From the NCBI RefSeq assembly GCF_002893765.1, contig NZ_CP025938.1, positions 3,615,501-3,679,500 of the forward strand: DNA of 64,000 nucleotides, in the 5' to 3' direction. Shown piece by piece: positions 34,085-43,950 of this stretch. The stretch comes from Tamlana carrageenivorans. Lineage in GTDB: Bacteria; Bacteroidota; Bacteroidia; Flavobacteriales; Flavobacteriaceae. Positions within the stretch are counted from its first letter, which is position 1, and each line of letters opens with the position of its first letter. Made by a program: the position numbers and the translations under genes. Under the pieces are notes generated by a model that was not told where the DNA came from, searched no databases, and saw nothing but the letters and a program-made list of their open reading frames with translations.

Positions 34085-34107
34085 ACAAGTGTAAAATAAA
34101 CACTTAA
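34085..34107 (+). promoter_or_regulatory. Arabinose-regulon operator O1 (GH97)
   Basis: ACAAGTGT (34085-34092), 7-base spacer, ACACTT (34100-34105), ending four bases before the GH97 ATG. Same palindrome and spacing as the sites at 42898, 53048, 57943, 58010 and 61174. Confidence 0.7.
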
Positions 34108-34109
34108 AT

Positions 34110-36032
34110 ATGAAAAACTACACTATTCTAACTGTTTTAATGGTTATGCTCTGCTCATGTTCTGCAGAAAAAAAAGAACATTTTTTTGAAAATCCTTCAA
34201 AAAGTATTTCGGTTGAATTTAAGCTCAACGCAGAAAAAGCTGCAAGCTATAAGGTGCTTTATCAAAACAAAACAGTCATTGATTCATCTCTTTTGGGCAT
34301 CATAAGAGAAGATGCTTCCTTTTACAACAATCTTGAAATCATTTCAGTTTCTAGTCCTAAACCAGTCACAGACCATTATACGATGCTTCAAGGAAAACGT
34401 AAAAACAGGTCTTATTCGGCAAACGAATACAAGGCACAATTAAAAAATGATTTAGGAAATCGTATCGATATTATTTTCCAAATCTCTGAAAACGGTGTTG
34501 CTTTTCGCTATCATTTTCCTGAAAATTCTTCAGAAATAAAAAAAATTGTTGAAGAAAAAACCACCTATAATTTTAGTACACAAACAAAATCGTGGTTACA
34601 ACCTATGTCGAAAGCAAAAACAGGCTGGAGTGAAACCAATCCGTCTTACGAAGAAAATTATTTGATGGAAATTCCGGTAAACACGCCCTCTCCAATTGGT
34701 GAAGGTTGGGTTTACCCTGCCCTATTTAACACGGCAGATACTTGGTTGTTAGTTTCGGAGGCAGCTCTAGGAAAAACCTACTGCGGTACACGACTAAAAT
34801 ACAATACCAAAGCGCATGCATTACAAGTTACTTTTCCGCAAACCGAAGAAATTTTCCCTAATGGCGCATTAAACCCTGAGTCTAAATTACCTTGGTTTAC
34901 CCCGTGGCGTATCATTGCAATTGGTGACTTAAAAACAATTACAGAAAGCACTTTGGGTACCGATTTAGCTGAAAAAGCAATCGATATGGATACCTCATTT
35001 ATTGAAACAGGTTTAAGTTCATGGAGTTGGGTGTTATTGAAAGATGATTTTACCACTTTTGAAACTTCCATGAAATTTATTGATTACGCTTCGGATATGA
35101 AGTGGCCTTTTTGCCTTATTGATGCCGATTGGGACACAAAAATTGGTTTTGAAAAAATGAAAAACCTTGTTGATTATGCAGCTACCAAAAATGTAAAAAT
35201 AAACGTTTGGTACAATTCTTCAGGTTCATGGAATTCCACGCCATACCATCCTAAAGGTAAATTATTAACCCATGAAGATCGTGTAAGCGAATTCAAAAAG
35301 CTAAATGATATAGGTGTTTCTGGTGTTAAAATCGACTTTTTTGGTGGTGACGGACAATCTATGATTGCTTATTATCATGACATTTTAAAAGATGCTGCAG
35401 CCCATAAATTAATGGTTAATTTTCACGGCGCAACACTACCTAGAGGTTGGCAACGCACCTATCCGCATTTAGTAACTGTTGAAGCGATTAAAGGTGAAGA
35501 ATTTATCACGTTTGTTCAGGAAAATGCCGATTTACAACCCAGCCACTGTGCCATGTTACCTTTTGCTCGTAATGCTTTCGATCCCATGGATTTCACCCCA
35601 ATGGTTTTAGATTCTATCCCTAATATCACTAGAAAAACGACACCAGCATTCGAATTGGCTTTACCTACACTATTCTTATCTGGAATTCAGCATATTGCCG
35701 AAATTCCAGAAGGCATGGAAAAACAGCCGCAATTTGTTCGCGATTATATAAAAGCCATTCCAGCCAACTGGGACGAGTCGAAATTTATTGCAGGATATCC
35801 TGGTAAGTATGTAATCATGGCTAGAAAGAAAGGTGATAGCTGGTTTATTACTGGAATAAATGGAGAAAACACAGTCAAAAAAATCTCTATAGATTTATCA
35901 TTTATTACTAAAGAAAAGGGTTTTATAATTACTGATAATGATAACAATGGTTTTAGCCAAACCACTTTAGAACCAAGCGCTAATATGTCTATAAACATGC
36001 AAGCACATGGCGGCTTTGTGATGAAATTTTAA
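34110..36032 (+). CDS. GH97 glycoside hydrolase, lipoprotein
   Basis: 640 residues with a lipoprotein signal (MVMLCSCSAEKK, lipid on the Cys of CSC). Layout is that of GH97: N-terminal beta-sandwich to about residue 275, TIM barrel to about 560, C-terminal sandwich. The barrel motif GVSGVKIDFFGGDGQ has Asp where retaining GH97 enzymes carry their nucleophile, which separates it from inverting SusB-type alpha-glucosidases; alpha-galactosidase or beta-L-arabinopyranosidase are the candidate activities, the latter fitting the arabinan context. Stands alone on the + strand, convergent with the sodium symporter gene, with a shared terminator at 36040-36108. Confidence 0.86.
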   Translation: MKNYTILTVLMVMLCSCSAEKKEHFFENPSKSISVEFKLNAEKAASYKVLYQNKTVIDSSLLGIIREDASFYNNLEIISVSSPKPVTDHYTMLQGKRKNRSYSANEYKAQLKNDLGNRIDIIFQISENGVAFRYHFPENSSEIKKIVEEKTTYNFSTQTKSWLQPMSKAKTGWSETNPSYEENYLMEIPVNTPSPIGEGWVYPALFNTADTWLLVSEAALGKTYCGTRLKYNTKAHALQVTFPQTEEIFPNGALNPESKLPWFTPWRIIAIGDLKTITESTLGTDLAEKAIDMDTSFIETGLSSWSWVLLKDDFTTFETSMKFIDYASDMKWPFCLIDADWDTKIGFEKMKNLVDYAATKNVKINVWYNSSGSWNSTPYHPKGKLLTHEDRVSEFKKLNDIGVSGVKIDFFGGDGQSMIAYYHDILKDAAAHKLMVNFHGATLPRGWQRTYPHLVTVEAIKGEEFITFVQENADLQPSHCAMLPFARNAFDPMDFTPMVLDSIPNITRKTTPAFELALPTLFLSGIQHIAEIPEGMEKQPQFVRDYIKAIPANWDESKFIAGYPGKYVIMARKKGDSWFITGINGENTVKKISIDLSFITKEKGFIITDNDNNGFSQTTLEPSANMSINMQAHGGFVMKF

Positions 36033-36039
36033 ACAAAAA

Positions 36040-36108
36040 AAAGGTCTTAAAAGTAAAATTTACGTCATCTGAATTTATTGACGATTGTTTTAACTTTTAA
36101 GACCTTTT
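36040..36108. terminator. Bidirectional terminator between GH97 and the symporter gene
   Basis: AAAAGGTCTTAAAAGT (about 36040-36055) pairs with ACTTTTAAGACCTTTT (about 36093-36108), separated by 37 bases; A and T runs flank both sides. Confidence 0.75.
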
Positions 36109-36127
36109 AGATTTATAAGTTTTCTAC

Positions 36128-37693
36128 TTAAGATAAATAAATATATAGCCCAATTACTGCGGCAACAACTAAATAACCAACAGGTTTAACATATTGCCAA
36201 GGCGTGATATCTACTTGCTTTGTATACTCTTGTTTATAATCTGTTTCTCTAGGCACAAAATGACTTACTACAAACATAATAATGATTGTTAACACAAATA
36301 AAATCCCCATTAAATGCAAGAAGCTAATATTTGGTTTAATTACATAAAGTGTGACTAAATAGGTTACCACACTAAACAATATAGCAATATTAGCTGCTTT
36401 TCCAGAAACACGTTTAGAAAATATCCCTACTATGACAATAGCCAAAATAGGGACACTATGTGTACCATTTAATTCTTGTAAATAGGTAAAAATTCCTCCC
36501 TGTACCCCATAAAGTAATGGCGCAATGCCCATAGAAAATAGGGCTAGTATAATACCAAAGGTTTTTCCTGCTTTAACAACCTGAATTTCTGAGGCATTTT
36601 TATTGATGTATTCTTTGTAAAAATCAAGTCCGAATAAGGTTACCGAACTATTTAATGCACTATTAAACGAACTTAAAATAGCGCCGAATAATACAGCAGC
36701 AAAAAAACCGATAAACGCAACGGGAAGTACGGCTTTAACCACCATAGGATAGGCTTCATCTGCATTGGCTAAATCGCCATTAAAAATATAAAACGCAATA
36801 ATTCCTGGTAGTACCACTATAAAAGGTCCTAATATTTTTATAAAAGCGGCTATTAAAAGCCCTTTCTGACCTTCTTTTAAGTTTTTAGCACCAAGCGCTC
36901 TTTGAATAATAGCTTGATTGGTGCCCCAGTAATAAAAATTTACAATAATCATTCCCGTAAAAAGGGTCCAAAATGGCACATCGGAATCTGGTCCTCCTAT
37001 AATATCAAACTTTTCAGGAAGCGCTGTGGTTAATGTTTTTAAGCCTGTTAAAACATTACCATCTCCAATTTTCATTAAACCAAAAATGGGAATTAACGAA
37101 CCACCAATAATCAAACCAACCGCATTAATAGAATCGGATACAGCAACAGCTTTCAATCCCCCAAAAATGGCATAGATACTACCTATAATACCAATAGCCC
37201 AAACGGTAACCCAAAGTGCTGGTTCTGGATTCATACCTAACTTTTCAGGAATATCGAACATGGTATTTATCGCTAAGGCGCCAGAATAAAGCACCGTTGG
37301 CAACATTGAAATAGCATATCCTAAAAGAAAAAGTAAAGAAACAATGGTTTTAGTTGATTTCCCATACCTATTTTCTAAAAACTGCGGAATGGTTGCTATA
37401 CCACTTTTTAAATATTTTGGAAGTAATACAAATGCTGTAAAAACCATGGCAATAGCCGCTACAACTTCGTAAGCCATAATAGGTATTCCGTCTCTAAAAG
37501 ACACACCGTTCATTCCTACAATTTGCTCGGTAGACAGGTTAGTAAGCAACAATGACCCTGCGATTACAGGGCCTGTTAGACTTCGTCCGCCTAAAAAGTA
37601 ACCATCGGAAGACGTTTCATCTGTCTTTCGTGTAGACCACCATGCGATTACTGCCACCAATAAAGTAAAGGCAACAAAAGAAATAATATCCAT
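36128..37693 (-). CDS. Sodium/sugar symporter (SSS/SLC5 family)
   Basis: 521 residues with about 14 hydrophobic segments. The N-terminal SSDGYFLGGRSLTGPVIAGSLLLTNLSTEQIVGMNGVSF is typical of SSS-family sugar transporters, as is YYWGTNQAIIQRALGAKNLKEGQKG in the middle. It is the last gene of the araB-araD-araA-galM unit, so L-arabinose (or a related pentose) is the likely substrate. Inner membrane. Confidence 0.88.
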   Translation of the reverse strand: MDIISFVAFTLLVAVIAWWSTRKTDETSSDGYFLGGRSLTGPVIAGSLLLTNLSTEQIVGMNGVSFRDGIPIMAYEVVAAIAMVFTAFVLLPKYLKSGIATIPQFLENRYGKSTKTIVSLLFLLGYAISMLPTVLYSGALAINTMFDIPEKLGMNPEPALWVTVWAIGIIGSIYAIFGGLKAVAVSDSINAVGLIIGGSLIPIFGLMKIGDGNVLTGLKTLTTALPEKFDIIGGPDSDVPFWTLFTGMIIVNFYYWGTNQAIIQRALGAKNLKEGQKGLLIAAFIKILGPFIVVLPGIIAFYIFNGDLANADEAYPMVVKAVLPVAFIGFFAAVLFGAILSSFNSALNSSVTLFGLDFYKEYINKNASEIQVVKAGKTFGIILALFSMGIAPLLYGVQGGIFTYLQELNGTHSVPILAIVIVGIFSKRVSGKAANIAILFSVVTYLVTLYVIKPNISFLHLMGILFVLTIIIMFVVSHFVPRETDYKQEYTKQVDITPWQYVKPVGYLVVAAVIGLYIYLS

Positions 37694-37747
37694 AATTAAT
37701 GTGTTTAGTTAGTATAAAATAGTTATGTAAACAATACTACGGTATTC

Positions 37748-38932
37748 TTATTTCACAATAAACTTAAAAGTCGTTTTTGTTGTATAAGTTTCTCCAGGAT
37801 TTAAAACCACCGAAGGAAAGTTTTTTTGATTAGGCGCATCTGGAAAGTGTTGCGTTTCTAAACAAAAACCTGTTCTGTGTCCATAAGTTCCTCCTTCAGG
37901 CATTGGTAAGGTGCCATCTAAAAAGTTTCCCGTATAAAATTGAATTCCAGGCTCATCAGTATAAATTTCCATAAGGCGACCACTTGCTTTATCGTAAGCT
38001 GAAGCCACTTGTCTCATGCTATCTTTTTCGCCATTTAGCACCCAACAATGGTCGTAACCTTTTCCTAAGATTAATTGCTCATTTTGCGTAGTAATGTCTT
38101 TTCCTATGGTTTTAGCTTTTCTAAAATCGAAAGGTGTTCCTTCAACATTTTTAATCACTCCTGTTGGGATTAAAGTCGCATCAACAGGCAAATAAGCATC
38201 AGCATTAATCACCACTTCATGATCTAAAATGTCTTTGGTAAAATCTCCTGTTAAATTGAAATATGCATGCTGGGTTAAATTTACCACGGTAGCTTTATCG
38301 GTCGTAGCTTTATAAGAAACCTCCAAAGCATTATCTTTAGTAAGCGTGTAAACCACAGTTACCTCTAAGTTTCCAGGATACCCCTCTTCGCCATCTTTAC
38401 TTAAATAGGTTAATTTTAACGATGATTCCTCTTCATCTTCAATAGGTTCTGCGGTCCAAACCACACGATCGAATCCATCAACACCACCGTGTAAATGATT
38501 AGGCCCATCGTTAGTTGCTAAGGTATACTCATTTCCATTTAAAGTAAATTTCCCTTTAGCAATACGGTTTCCAAAACGACCAATTAACGCACCAAAAAAA
38601 GGATTATCTTTTAAATAATCCTCTAAATTATCAAAACCTAAAACAACATTTTCAAAGGCACCATTTTTATTAGGCACTTTTAACGAAGTAATTCTACCTC
38701 CGTAAGTGATCACATTCAATGTAACTCCATTAGTGTTTTTGAGTGTAAATTGATCTATAATTGTACTATCTGGCATCACACCAAATTTAGATTTTTCAAT
38801 AGTTAAATGTGCTTTCACTGCTATTTCTTTTTGGTCACTATCATGTTCTTTTTTTGTCTCTTTACAACTCAGCGTTGCAATACTCATTAATAAAAATAAA
38901 GCACAAGAGAAACTGGTCTTTAAAATTTTCAT
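37748..38932 (-). CDS. galM: Aldose 1-epimerase, lipoprotein
   Basis: Start taken at ATG 38932 (MKILKTSFSCALFLLMSIATLSC), which places a lipoprotein signal at the N-terminus; the frame to 38959 adds nine residues with no support. About 394 residues. Contains the mutarotase landmarks FFGALIGRFGNRIAKGKF, NDGPNHLHGGVDGFDRVVW (catalytic His), VNLTQHAYFNLTG, and EPGIQFYTGNFLDG (catalytic Glu region: FCLETQHFPDAPN). It interconverts arabinose anomers; the export signal implies activity in the periplasm before uptake. Confidence 0.88.
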   Translation of the reverse strand: MKILKTSFSCALFLLMSIATLSCKETKKEHDSDQKEIAVKAHLTIEKSKFGVMPDSTIIDQFTLKNTNGVTLNVITYGGRITSLKVPNKNGAFENVVLGFDNLEDYLKDNPFFGALIGRFGNRIAKGKFTLNGNEYTLATNDGPNHLHGGVDGFDRVVWTAEPIEDEEESSLKLTYLSKDGEEGYPGNLEVTVVYTLTKDNALEVSYKATTDKATVVNLTQHAYFNLTGDFTKDILDHEVVINADAYLPVDATLIPTGVIKNVEGTPFDFRKAKTIGKDITTQNEQLILGKGYDHCWVLNGEKDSMRQVASAYDKASGRLMEIYTDEPGIQFYTGNFLDGTLPMPEGGTYGHRTGFCLETQHFPDAPNQKNFPSVVLNPGETYTTKTTFKFIVK

Positions 38933-38960
38933 TTTCCTGTCATTTGGTTTGGTGAACAAT

Positions 38961-40454
38961 TTAATGATTATAAAACGCTTCGTTGGTTTTAATAGCCATT
39001 TTAAAATTACTTAGCGTTGTATTTTCATCAATAACTAAGGATTCTATGTTGGCCATTTCAGCAAAATCTTCCATCTGTTCAACCGAAATATTTTCACTGT
39101 AACAGGTATGATGCGCTCCGCCACCTAAAATCCATGCCGTACAAGCTGTTTCAAAATCTGGTAATGGTTTCCACATTACTCGAGCTACTGGTAAGTTAGG
39201 TAAGGCTTCTACCACTTCTTCTCCAATGGTTTTATTGATTAATAATCTAAATCGATTTCCAAAATCCATTAAACCAGCTACAAGTGAAGTGCCTGCTCTT
39301 CCGTTAAAAACTAAACGCACAGGATCTGCTTTTCCGCCAATTCCTAAAGGATGAATTTCGCAGGTTGGTTTATTTGCTGCCAAAACAGGATCGACTTCTA
39401 GCATGTGCGACCCTAAAATTCTTGGTGCTGTTGGATCTAAATGATAAGTGTAGTCTTCCATAAAAGCATTACCGCCTTCTAAACCAGATCCCATCACTTT
39501 CATGGCACGGGTTAATGCTGCTGTTTTCCAATCGCCTTCGCCAGCAAAACCATAGCCTTTTTGCATAAGACGTTGTACGGCGATGCCTGGCAATTGTTTA
39601 ATACCGTGTAAATCTTCAAACGTATCGCTAAAACCTTTAAAATTTCCATCTACTAAAAACTTCTCCAGTCCTAATTCTATACGTGCCGATTCTATAAGAG
39701 ATTGTCTGTCTTTCCCGCCTTCTAACAAAGAATCTGCCATGTGATAAGAAGCTTCATATTCTTTAATTAGTGCATTTATAGCATCATCGGAAATGTTATT
39801 TATCACGGCTGCTAAATCACCTACAGCATACGTGTTTACTGAAAAACCAAACACTGTTTCTGCTTCCACTTTATCCCCATCGGTTACGGCAACATAACGC
39901 ATATTATCTCCAAAACGCGCAAACTTTGCACCTTGCCAATCATCCCAACCAGCGGCAACTCGCGTCCAATCTCCGATTTTCTTTTGTACAGCATCTGTAG
40001 ACCAATGGCCAACAACCACTTTTCTATTTTTACGCAAACGACTCACCATAAATCCAAATTCGCGATCGCCATGCGCCGATTGATTTAAATTCATGAAATC
40101 CATATCGATGGTTCCCCAAGGAATATCGCGATTAAACTGAGTATGTAAATGCAACATGGGTTTTTGAAGTGCCGTAAGTCCGCGAATCCACATTTTTGCC
40201 GGAGAGAAGGTATGCATCCAAGTGATGATTCCTATGCAATTTTTTTCTTGATTTGCAGCGGTTAAGGTTTCGTAAATTTCTTCAGAAGATTTTACTGTTG
40301 GCTTAAAAATAATTTGAACAGGAATTGCTTTAGAGTCATTTAAAGCTTCTGCTATAATGGTTGAATTTTTGGCCACTTGAGTTAAAGTTTCTGGACCATA
40401 TAAATCCTGACTTCCAGTTATAAACCAAACTTCCTTTTTAGAAATATCTATCAT
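38961..40454 (-). CDS. araA: L-arabinose isomerase
   Basis: 497 residues, the normal length. Converts L-arabinose to L-ribulose in the cytosol. Metal ligands are visible: Glu in GFAGEGDWKTAALTRAMKVM, Glu in NAFMEDYTYH, His in GSHMLEVDP and His in GGGAHHTCYSE. N-terminus EVWFITGSQDLYGPETL is the classic AraA start. Lies 21 bases downstream of araD and is followed by galM. Confidence 0.95.
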   Translation of the reverse strand: MIDISKKEVWFITGSQDLYGPETLTQVAKNSTIIAEALNDSKAIPVQIIFKPTVKSSEEIYETLTAANQEKNCIGIITWMHTFSPAKMWIRGLTALQKPMLHLHTQFNRDIPWGTIDMDFMNLNQSAHGDREFGFMVSRLRKNRKVVVGHWSTDAVQKKIGDWTRVAAGWDDWQGAKFARFGDNMRYVAVTDGDKVEAETVFGFSVNTYAVGDLAAVINNISDDAINALIKEYEASYHMADSLLEGGKDRQSLIESARIELGLEKFLVDGNFKGFSDTFEDLHGIKQLPGIAVQRLMQKGYGFAGEGDWKTAALTRAMKVMGSGLEGGNAFMEDYTYHLDPTAPRILGSHMLEVDPVLAANKPTCEIHPLGIGGKADPVRLVFNGRAGTSLVAGLMDFGNRFRLLINKTIGEEVVEALPNLPVARVMWKPLPDFETACTAWILGGGAHHTCYSENISVEQMEDFAEMANIESLVIDENTTLSNFKMAIKTNEAFYNH

Positions 40455-40475
40455 TTTTGACTATTTTTTTTATTG

Positions 40476-41177
40476 TTACTGACCGTAATATGAGTTTGCA
40501 CCGTGCTTACGTTCATAATGTTTTTTAATTAATGAATCTTTTAATCTTGGGGCATTGGGATTAATTTGTCTTGTTAAATAAGCCATTTCTGCAACGACCT
40601 CCAATACTTTACTATTATAAACAGCCTTTGCTGCATTTTTTCCCCAAGCAAAAGGGCCATGATTACCAATAAGTATCATTTCTACTTCTTTATAAGAAAG
40701 CTGTTTATCTTTAAAACACTCTAAAATTTGAATGCCCGTATTGTGCTCGTAATTCCCTTCAATAAGGTCGTCCCGCATGGGTGGCGCACAAGGAATATCG
40801 GCCGTTAAATGATCGGCATGCGTAGTACCAAAAATGGGAATGTCTAATTGCGATTGTGCCCAAGCCACAGAATAGGTCGCATGTGTATGCGCAATACCTC
40901 CAATTTCTGCCCAATTTTTATACAAATATGCGTGTGTTTTGGTATCTGAAGAAGGCCTCATTGCCCCTTCAATAATATTATTATCAAAATCGACAATCAC
41001 GATATCCTCTGGTTTTAAAACCTCGTAGGCAACACCACTTGGTTTAATAGCAAAAACACCATTTTCTCTATCAACCGCACTTACGTTTCCAAAAGTATAC
41101 ACGACTAAATTCAAAGCATTTAATTGCATATTCGCTTCGTAGCATTCTTCCTTAAGTAATTTATATTTAGAACTCAT
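40476..41177 (-). CDS. araD: L-ribulose-5-phosphate 4-epimerase
   Basis: Start at ATG 41177 (MSSKYKLLKEECYEANMQL), four bases after the araB stop; the longer frame to 41207 would overlap araB. 233 residues, class II aldolase fold with the zinc histidines in IAHTHATYSVAWAQ and FGTTHADHLTADIP, and GNHGPFAWGKNA. Produces D-xylulose 5-phosphate, the entry point to the pentose phosphate pathway. Confidence 0.94.
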   Translation of the reverse strand: MSSKYKLLKEECYEANMQLNALNLVVYTFGNVSAVDRENGVFAIKPSGVAYEVLKPEDIVIVDFDNNIIEGAMRPSSDTKTHAYLYKNWAEIGGIAHTHATYSVAWAQSQLDIPIFGTTHADHLTADIPCAPPMRDDLIEGNYEHNTGIQILECFKDKQLSYKEVEMILIGNHGPFAWGKNAAKAVYNSKVLEVVAEMAYLTRQINPNAPRLKDSLIKKHYERKHGANSYYGQ

Positions 41178-41181
41178 AATT

Positions 41182-42852
41182 TTACTTTTTAATCGTTTTT
41201 TCAACAAATTCTGCCAATTCCTTATACGATTCCATTAAGGCAGCATAAGTTTCAAATTCATTAGCTTTAGGATAATATTCAGCTTCAAAATCGCTTCCCA
41301 TAACCTTACTAGCTTCAATGACATCTTTATAAATACCAGAGGCAACAGCGGCATAAATAGCGGCTCCTAAAGCGGGTGCTTGATCGGATTCGGCAACTTT
41401 TATAGGTCTATTTAATACATTGGCTAAAGTTTGCATGATGAATGGCGACTTTCTAGCCACACCGCCAATACCAATAACAGATTCTATTTTCACGCCTTCG
41501 CTTTCAAATCGATCTACAATCATTTTAGAACCAAAACAAATGGCATTTACTAAAGCTTTAAAAACATGCGGTGCTTTAGTCCCTAATGACAGCCCTGATA
41601 ATGCAGCCTTAAGCTCTTGATTGGCATCGGGCGTGCGCCTTCCGTTAACCCAATCTAATGCCATAGGTACTGCTACAGCATGTGGTATTTTTTCAGCTTG
41701 TTCAGCTAAAGTTCTAATGAATTTAGCATCCAGTTCTTCTTGAAGTTTCTGCTTTTGATCGTCGGTCAATATGGCTGAAGTCAAAACCAAATTATCTATT
41801 GGCCAATACAAGATACCTTTAAACCAAGCCAATACATCTCCAAATGCAGATTGTCCTGCCTCTAAACCAATCATGCCAGGAATTACCGAACCATCAACTT
41901 GGCCGCAAATTCCTTTCACACAGATATCGCCCAGTGTCTCATACGAAGAGACCATTATATCGCAGGTTGAAGTTCCCATAACACGCACTAAAGTATTGTT
42001 ATCTACTTTGGCACCCACAGCTCCAGAATGTGCATCGAAGGTACCTACAGCAATCACACATTTTGTAGTCAAGCCTAATTTTGTAGCCCAAGCTTCATTT
42101 AAATGTCCAGCGGTTTCATTAGAAGTAAACGTATCATCATACAAACGGTCTCTTAAATCTGATAAATACGGATCCAATTTAAATAGGAATTCTTTAGCAG
42201 GTAAACCTCCCCAGCTTTCGTGCCACATGGCTTTATGTCCTGCTGCACAACGGCTTCTTTTAAAGCTTTTTAAATCCTTATTATCGGCTAATAAATAGGT
42301 GATAAAATCGCAATGTTCCATCCAAGTATAAGCAGCATTCTTAATGGCTTTATCTTCTCTCGCAATGTGTAATATTTTTGCCCAAAACCATTCTGAAGAA
42401 TAAATACCGCCTTCATATTTTGTATAATCTTCACCTCCCCAAGATCTAGCCAATTCATTAATCTCATTGGCTTCATTTACCGAGGTATGATCTTTCCAAA
42501 GCACCATCATGGCATTTGGGTTTTCTTTAAAACCATCAACCAAAGCTAAGGGCACCCCGGCTTCATTTAATGGCATTGGTGACGAACCCGTGGTATCGAT
42601 ACAGATCCCCACAACGGTTTCTGGGTTTACTTCACTTTGCTTGACAACTGAAGTTATGGTGTGCTCTAAACCTTCAATATGATCTAATGGATGTTGCCTA
42701 AACAAGTTCTCACTAGGGTTGCAATATTGCTGTGCTTTCCATCTTGGGTACCAGTAAACTTCCGATGCCAATTCGGCACCATTTTGAGTATCTATTAAAA
42801 CGGCTCTTACAGAATCGGAGCCATAATCTAAGCCTATTACGTATGTTTTCAT
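41182..42852 (-). CDS. araB: Ribulokinase
   Basis: 556 residues, FGGY carbohydrate kinase. N-terminal phosphate loop GLDYGSDSVRAVLID, CIDTTGSSPMPL, and C-terminal ATP site IGIGGVARKSPFIMQTLANVLNRPI match AraB. Phosphorylates L-ribulose with ATP. First gene of the catabolic operon; an operator palindrome lies 46-68 bases upstream (42898-42920). Confidence 0.95.
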   Translation of the reverse strand: MKTYVIGLDYGSDSVRAVLIDTQNGAELASEVYWYPRWKAQQYCNPSENLFRQHPLDHIEGLEHTITSVVKQSEVNPETVVGICIDTTGSSPMPLNEAGVPLALVDGFKENPNAMMVLWKDHTSVNEANEINELARSWGGEDYTKYEGGIYSSEWFWAKILHIAREDKAIKNAAYTWMEHCDFITYLLADNKDLKSFKRSRCAAGHKAMWHESWGGLPAKEFLFKLDPYLSDLRDRLYDDTFTSNETAGHLNEAWATKLGLTTKCVIAVGTFDAHSGAVGAKVDNNTLVRVMGTSTCDIMVSSYETLGDICVKGICGQVDGSVIPGMIGLEAGQSAFGDVLAWFKGILYWPIDNLVLTSAILTDDQKQKLQEELDAKFIRTLAEQAEKIPHAVAVPMALDWVNGRRTPDANQELKAALSGLSLGTKAPHVFKALVNAICFGSKMIVDRFESEGVKIESVIGIGGVARKSPFIMQTLANVLNRPIKVAESDQAPALGAAIYAAVASGIYKDVIEASKVMGSDFEAEYYPKANEFETYAALMESYKELAEFVEKTIKK

Positions 42853-42897
42853 ATCTTTTTTCCTTTGCTACGTTACAAATATAAACGATAATTTGAA

Positions 42898-42920
42898 ACA
42901 AATGTTTTTTTTACACTTGT
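42898..42920 (-). promoter_or_regulatory. Arabinose-regulon operator O2 (araB)
   Basis: ACAAATGT (42898-42905), 7-base spacer, ACACTTGT (42913-42920), upstream of araB. Confidence 0.7.
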
Positions 42921-43001
42921 GTTTTTGTATATGACAATATTCTTAAGTTCTTCCAACTTAATATTTGCACTCGATTTAATTTAATATGTTAAATCAACGA
43001 T

Positions 43002-43949
43002 TCAATAAAACTGAAAAATGGGTTTTCCTGTATTATCAAATGTCACTTCCATAATTCTAGCGTGCCTATTGGGATCGTATAAGGGGTCTCCTTCTATTTT
43101 TTCATAATCTCTAGCGTGGTAAACACAAATTGGCGTACCATCCTCGGCTAGGGTAAAACTGTTATGTCCAGCACCGTAGATGTTTTTATTATAGTCGGAC
43201 TGAAGCACAGGGTATCTTGATTTTGACCAAGAATTTCGGTCCAATAAATCGGCATTTTCATCGGCTTCCATTAAGCCCATGCAATAGCAAGCTCCTGTTG
43301 CACTTGCCGAAAAGGTTATATAAATCTTTCCTTTATTTTTTATAACAGCAGGGCCTTCATTCACCCAAAAATCAACACGCTCCCAATCGTAATCTGGCGT
43401 TGTTAGCATGAATTGCGCTGTTTTTAATTTAATAGGCGATTCCATTTCTGCTAAATACAAATTTGAAGCAGCGAATTGCCCCCCGGTCTTTTCTGCCCAG
43501 CAAAAATAGCGTTTACCCGCATTTTCAAACACAGTACCATCCAAAGAAAAATCGACAAAGGTTTTATTATCGCCATCTGCCGCTTGCATTTGTCCTAGCT
43601 CTATCCAGTCATCATTTAAAGGATCTTGACCTTTACATTCTAAAACATACGGACGTAATTTCCAGATATCATCGACCTCACTGGCAGCAAAATAAATGTA
43701 CCATTTACCATCCAAATAATGTATTTCTGGTGCCCAAACATGCTTACTCATGGGTCCTGTTTCATGTTTTTCCCAAATTATAAACGTTTCGGCATCTTGC
43801 AAGCCATTTAAAGTTTTAGACCTTCTAAGTTCTATAGCATCGTAAGCAGGCAGCGATCCTGTAAAATAGTAATACCCATCTGTATGTTTGTAAATAAACG
43901 GATCGGCACGTTGCTCAACGACAGGGTTGTTGTTTCGAGTAGTATCCAT
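43002..43949 (-). CDS. GH43 exo-alpha-L-arabinofuranosidase-like enzyme, no signal peptide
   Basis: 315 residues, five-bladed propeller of GH43. Catalytic triad candidates: D16 in RADPFIYK, Asp in FVDFSLDGTVFEN and Glu in WVNEGPAVI. Lacking an export signal, it should act in the cytosol on short arabino-oligosaccharides brought in by the GPH symporter encoded one base upstream. Resembles the GH43 subfamily of exo-1,5-arabinofuranosidases; the subfamily is my judgement. Confidence 0.85.
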   Translation of the reverse strand: MDTTRNNNPVVEQRADPFIYKHTDGYYYFTGSLPAYDAIELRRSKTLNGLQDAETFIIWEKHETGPMSKHVWAPEIHYLDGKWYIYFAASEVDDIWKLRPYVLECKGQDPLNDDWIELGQMQAADGDNKTFVDFSLDGTVFENAGKRYFCWAEKTGGQFAASNLYLAEMESPIKLKTAQFMLTTPDYDWERVDFWVNEGPAVIKNKGKIYITFSASATGACYCMGLMEADENADLLDRNSWSKSRYPVLQSDYNKNIYGAGHNSFTLAEDGTPICVYHARDYEKIEGDPLYDPNRHARIMEVTFDNTGKPIFQFY

Positions 43950-43950
43950 T